DNA of 64,000 nucleotides, taken from contig QVRM01005202.1 in assembly GCA_003439945.1 (NCBI GenBank), positions 1,318,001-1,382,000 on the forward strand, written 5' to 3'. The DNA is from Dermanyssus gallinae (taxonomy: Eukaryota > Arthropoda > Arachnida > Mesostigmata > Dermanyssidae). The notes below the pieces were generated by a model. The model was given only the letters and a program-made list of their open reading frames with translations. It was not told the DNA's origin and searched no databases. Shown one piece after another: positions 60,526-64,000 of this stretch (position 1 is the stretch's first letter; each line of letters opens with the position of its first letter). Both the position numbers and the translations under genes were made by a program.

Positions 60526-62904
60526 AGTGTGGGGCATAGCCGGGCGGCAAGACCGAAAAGAAGATTTTGCCGCTTCGCAGCACAGTCTCAATGCCGCCCA
60601 CTGCTCAAGAGATAATACTTTGTCACTTTGACGCCAGGCTTGGCGGCAACAGCAAGCAACGCCCGTGATGTCGCCGGACGCAGTCACCGGCGGTGACTAT
60701 GCCGTTGATGCTACCGATTCCAGTAGTAGTAGTACTAGTGATAGTATTACCGTCGCTATGCAGTGGACACAGGGCGGGGCACTACGGCAACATGGTGAAT
60801 GTAGATTATTAGCAAAATAAACGTGATCACGTTGTGTTGCCTAAAAAAGTAAAGGGGTCAAGGCTAAACTAGCAGCAATTACAGCTCCGTTGAGACTCCG
60901 ATTCAGAGCAGCCAAATCAAGCTAAAATGTAAGATCGGGCATGGGCAACACATGGGGGACTTATTCCTTCTTTGACGAAAACACGCATTTTATTCTGTTT
61001 TTTTTAAACTGTGAAACATGATCTTATTTAATGTAAGAAACTCTACAGCATATGTTGCAACTAATGTGATGGTTTATGAGAGGTGTTGCTTTAGTTTCTC
61101 GGACGTGGTTACGACCTACTTTAGACTCTGGACTCATACTTGGGTAGAGGCACATACATCTCCCATCGTTAGATCAATAAAATTATGTATCTCTACTTCC
61201 ACGGACATGTATAGATGTGTGTCTTTTCAATGAAGGTCCTACTCATAGTAGGGTATAATGCTACGGAGGCCCACTAGAGTGAGGTCTATTTGCTTCTCTA
61301 TCGCCCAGTCGCAACACTTTCAGCGTGGAAAAGTAAACGGACCCTATTAACAATACGGTCACGTATCACTGGCACGACAAAATTGACATATATATATATA
61401 TATATAAGGACGTACCCATCTCCCGCTTCCTGTACATCGTTCGTCCGCCTTAACACAAACTAGCTGTTTTTCAGTAGCATCTATCTACGCGTCATTGAAA
61501 CATACTGGTAACGGTGATGATTTGAGACAGTCGTGGCAAAAGAGTGTTGTTTTCTACTAGCGACCATTGCAGTCGTTCCATGGGAATAATGTCAAAAAGT
61601 CTGTCCCATGAGTCGCATTTCGCGGCGACTTCCAAAGGAGGTCCTTCAGACCCTGCGAAAGCCCACACTGGCGGCGCCTAGCTCCCGTTCACCTTCAAAC
61701 CATACAGCTACAACGCCTCTAAATAGCACCACCCCCCCCCCCCCCACCCCCCGCACCCGACATCTACATGCATGTCCCACTTTTATAACATAAACACAAC
61801 AACTAGCTCAACCTTCGATACAGCAACTGGTTGCTTCTTCAAGGAAGGTAACAGGGCCAAGAGGGCGGAAGAGTAAAGTAGGAGGAAAAGGGGTGGATGG
61901 GTGGTGGAAATACGGCAACTACCCCAATCGTCTGCTCCCGGATCCACGTTGACGTCGATGGGCATGCCGCTGCGATAGTACCATTGTCAGCCGGCGGCGA
62001 GTATCCAATGTGAACGTGTGTGAGCCTATGTACACGCACATGTCTGCCCGTCGGTCTGTGTGCCTTTAAGCGTTCCTGCTTGTGCTATCGAATGCGTATG
62101 TATTATACATGTACCAAACCATTATAAAGTAGATGTGTGTGTGTGTGTGCGCGGGTGTTTTGCGCGTGTTGCATGTGGGGGAGTATGGACGTTTCTACGG
62201 ATAGCTGTACGGGTGGGGATGTGGGGTGTGAGTATCGCAAAGCAACGCCTCGTCCCTTCCACCCACCAGAGGGGCAGTGGAGATGGGCTTGTTTTAATGA
62301 GCGATTTTTCGACTAAAAAGCGGCCACGACTGCATCTTGTTCCGCCCGCCAGCGGCAGCAGCAGCAGCAGCAGGCGGAGAACGAATGAACCCAAAGGCTC
62401 GGTCCCGATAGGTACATAAACCTTTTCATTCTTCTCTATCACTCTTACCTCTCCCTACCTATCACTTCTCTATCCCGTTCTTGATATACCCCCCACCGCC
62501 GCCGCCATCCCTCTCTCTATCTTTTGCTCTCGCTTGCTTGCTTGCGTTATGTCTCTGTTCCTATCTGGTTGTCGTCTTTTCTCTTGTCTCCCTCTCTATC
62601 TCTCTCTCTCTCTCGACGCCTTCCTGCGTCCGGTGTCCTCGGTGTCTAACGAAAGGGTGTCGTCCCCCACTAGCTAGCTAGCAGGACGCTACGCCGCGTA
62701 CAACGAGGACGCCAATGTCGGCCGTCGTCGTATGAGTACGTACGGGTCGTCGTCTACGGGTGGTGGGCGTGTACCTCTAACGAGCGAGATCGCTCACTAA
62801 TGATCTGCAGTTAGTCCTGCTGCCGGCGCTAAAACAGCGTCGTTCCCAATGCTGTCAGCGCGAGGTGTGAGGCGTTTACTCCTATATACTGCTATACTAG
62901 CTTC

Positions 62905-62992
62905 TACAACAACAATAACAACGACAACAACAACAACAAAAACAACAACAGCTATACAACAACAACAACAACAACAACGACAACAAAAACTA
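62905..62992. repeat. (CAA)n repeat block
   Basis: AAC triplets with a few CGA and AAA changes. It runs into ACT triplets at 62993-63011. It has no coding support. Confidence 0.85.
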
Positions 62993-63513
62993 GTACTACT
63001 ACTACTACTACCACTATTTCCATCAGTACTACATGTACAACAACTACAATAACGCACACAAACTGTCCATTACACTGTGGACAGTTTACACTAGATCGCA
63101 TTCAATTCGATATGAAAGCGTTAGCAGCTGAAGTACCAACAACAGAATAGTAGCAATAACAGAACAGCAACAACAACAACAACAACAACAATAACCACAA
63201 CGGTAGCGCCAGCATCAGCGGAACTTCATAAGCCGTCCCCATTTCTTGCCCCCTTCGAGCGGTTCGTCCCTACATTAATCCTTCCCTCGACTAGAGGCTC
63301 GCCGAATACATCGTATTTGATAACAACTTCAGGCTGGTTTTGTGGTTTTTGGTGCTGACGAAGATGATCTTTATGCTAAATCGTTAAGTTACACACAAAA
63401 GACCAATGCGGTTCACTAGAACAACCACTGTTTCTAGCGGGTCTATGACATACAGGTCTATGACAATAATTCCTCAGCAGAAGGCAGCAGACGGCCAGGC
63501 CCAACGACAGCCT

Positions 63514-63665
63514 GCTCGACGGCCGGTTAAGGCAATGCTATCTAGACTACTGTGGGTTCGATCCCCACCGTTGCACATTTGTATTTGTATTAGGGTTTGT
63601 CTTACGAGGCAATGCGAACGCAACCCCGTGGACGTTTAATACTGGCTGAGGGTCAGCCCGAAAAA
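63514..63665 (+). mobile_element. SINE with a different tRNA head
   Basis: The body (TTGCACATTTGTATTTGT, GTCTTACGAGGCAATGCG, CCCCGTGGACGTTTAATACT, GGCTGAGGGTCAGCCCGAAAA) is that of the family seen at 26.1 kb, although diverged. The head differs: CGACGGCCGGTTAAGGCAAT then CTAGACTACTG then GTGGGTTCGATCCCCACCG. GGTTAAGGC and GTGGGTTCGA resemble a Ser/Leu-type tRNA more than the head of the other copies, and the GGAGACACATAGG middle is absent. This may be a head-swapped subfamily or an older parent form. Confidence 0.7.
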
Positions 63666-63669
63666 GTGT

Positions 63670-64000
63670 TGCCCAGACTACTAGAAATATACGTCCTTCC
63701 GTTAAACAGAGCGGGCCACTGTCGAGCACCACCCTGGTTTGCGTTGACTGCAAGAACTACATCGAGGACGAAACTGTTGATCTAGCCGCTATTACATATG
63801 CACCCTAATTTATTGTTTTACGCCCACCAGGCCAAGCTGAACGCCATACGTAGCTAGCCAACAAAAAAGTCGCCGGTGGAACACATCTGTAACTAATCGA
63901 ACCAACCGAGTGTCACCAGTATAGGTTACGGCTTGCGCGATTGTATCAAACCGCCACCATAATTTCGCCTAAATTGTTCATATAAGTTTTCCCATTTTTT
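63670..64000. other. Window end, nothing recognised
   Basis: About 330 bp after the last SINE without a frame, repeat or motif that I can support. Confidence 0.5.

Larger units (their letters stand above)
50500..63510. other. Simple-repeat DNA, no supported gene
   Basis: The largest gene-free stretch. It holds TA tracts (51.16, 52.0, 57.53, 59.33, 61.39 kb), GTT/CAA repeats (53.69, 54.08, 62.9, 63.17 kb), GC-rich GCC/CAG DNA at 54.3-57.1 kb, C runs at 59.81, 60.05 and 61.73 kb and a hairpin at 55464-55511. Open frames in the GC-rich part occur on both strands over the same bases, are Ala/Pro/Arg-rich and show no domain. Confidence 0.5.

Overview
This is a stretch of nuclear DNA from an invertebrate animal, most likely an arthropod. 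The evidence is intron-type splice signals, tRNA-derived SINEs, decayed LINE and mariner copies, homopolymer-coding CAG/CAA tracts, and a (TA)n microsatellite about every 2 kb. I cannot assign a species; a mite or another chelicerate fits, but this is inference. There is no bacterial gene density, operon, CRISPR array, rRNA or intact tRNA gene.

Gene content is very low. The best-supported coding segment is an internal exon on the minus strand (26379-27309). It has a clean acceptor and donor, and encodes a short helical stretch followed by about 280 residues of Pro/Gly/Gln/His-rich sequence. A second minus-strand candidate (32004-32503) follows a good acceptor and encodes an Asn-rich protein with a compact non-repetitive N-terminus. 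It lies 4.7 kb upstream of the first exon on the same strand, so the two could belong to one gene, but nothing proves this. A plus-strand segment (11111-11488) has balanced, protein-like composition and is cut off by a SINE. Everything else looks like intron or intergenic DNA.

The mobile-element layer is richer. At least seven copies of one tRNA-derived SINE lie at 10.7, 11.5, 26.1, 27.5, 31.0, 43.5 and 63.5 kb, in both orientations. One copy (63.5 kb) carries a different tRNA head on the same body. A second short repeat is shared by 31.2 and 48.4 kb. Three decayed LINE pieces lie on the minus strand: a 3' end with a zinc-finger-like motif (20.5-21.0 kb), an R1-like endonuclease/reverse-transcriptase relic (22.9-24.3 kb) and a reverse-transcriptase scrap (27.9-28.2 kb). 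A broken mariner transposase lies at 48.7-49.5 kb. A 458-bp element with long terminal inverted repeats lies at 40.5-41.0 kb and may hold a remnant of a transposase N-terminus.

Region by region: 1-11 kb is microsatellite and CAA-repeat DNA with one glutamine-coding reading frame; 11-20 kb holds the orphan reading frame and then simple repeats; 20-32.5 kb holds most mobile elements and both candidate exons; 32.5-48 kb is simple-sequence DNA with the inverted-repeat element and one SINE; 48-50 kb holds the mariner relic and a perfect hairpin; 50-64 kb is again simple-repeat DNA ending in the hybrid SINE. The closest thing to an undescribed system is the SINE family with swapped tRNA heads. No cellular pathway can be reconstructed here.
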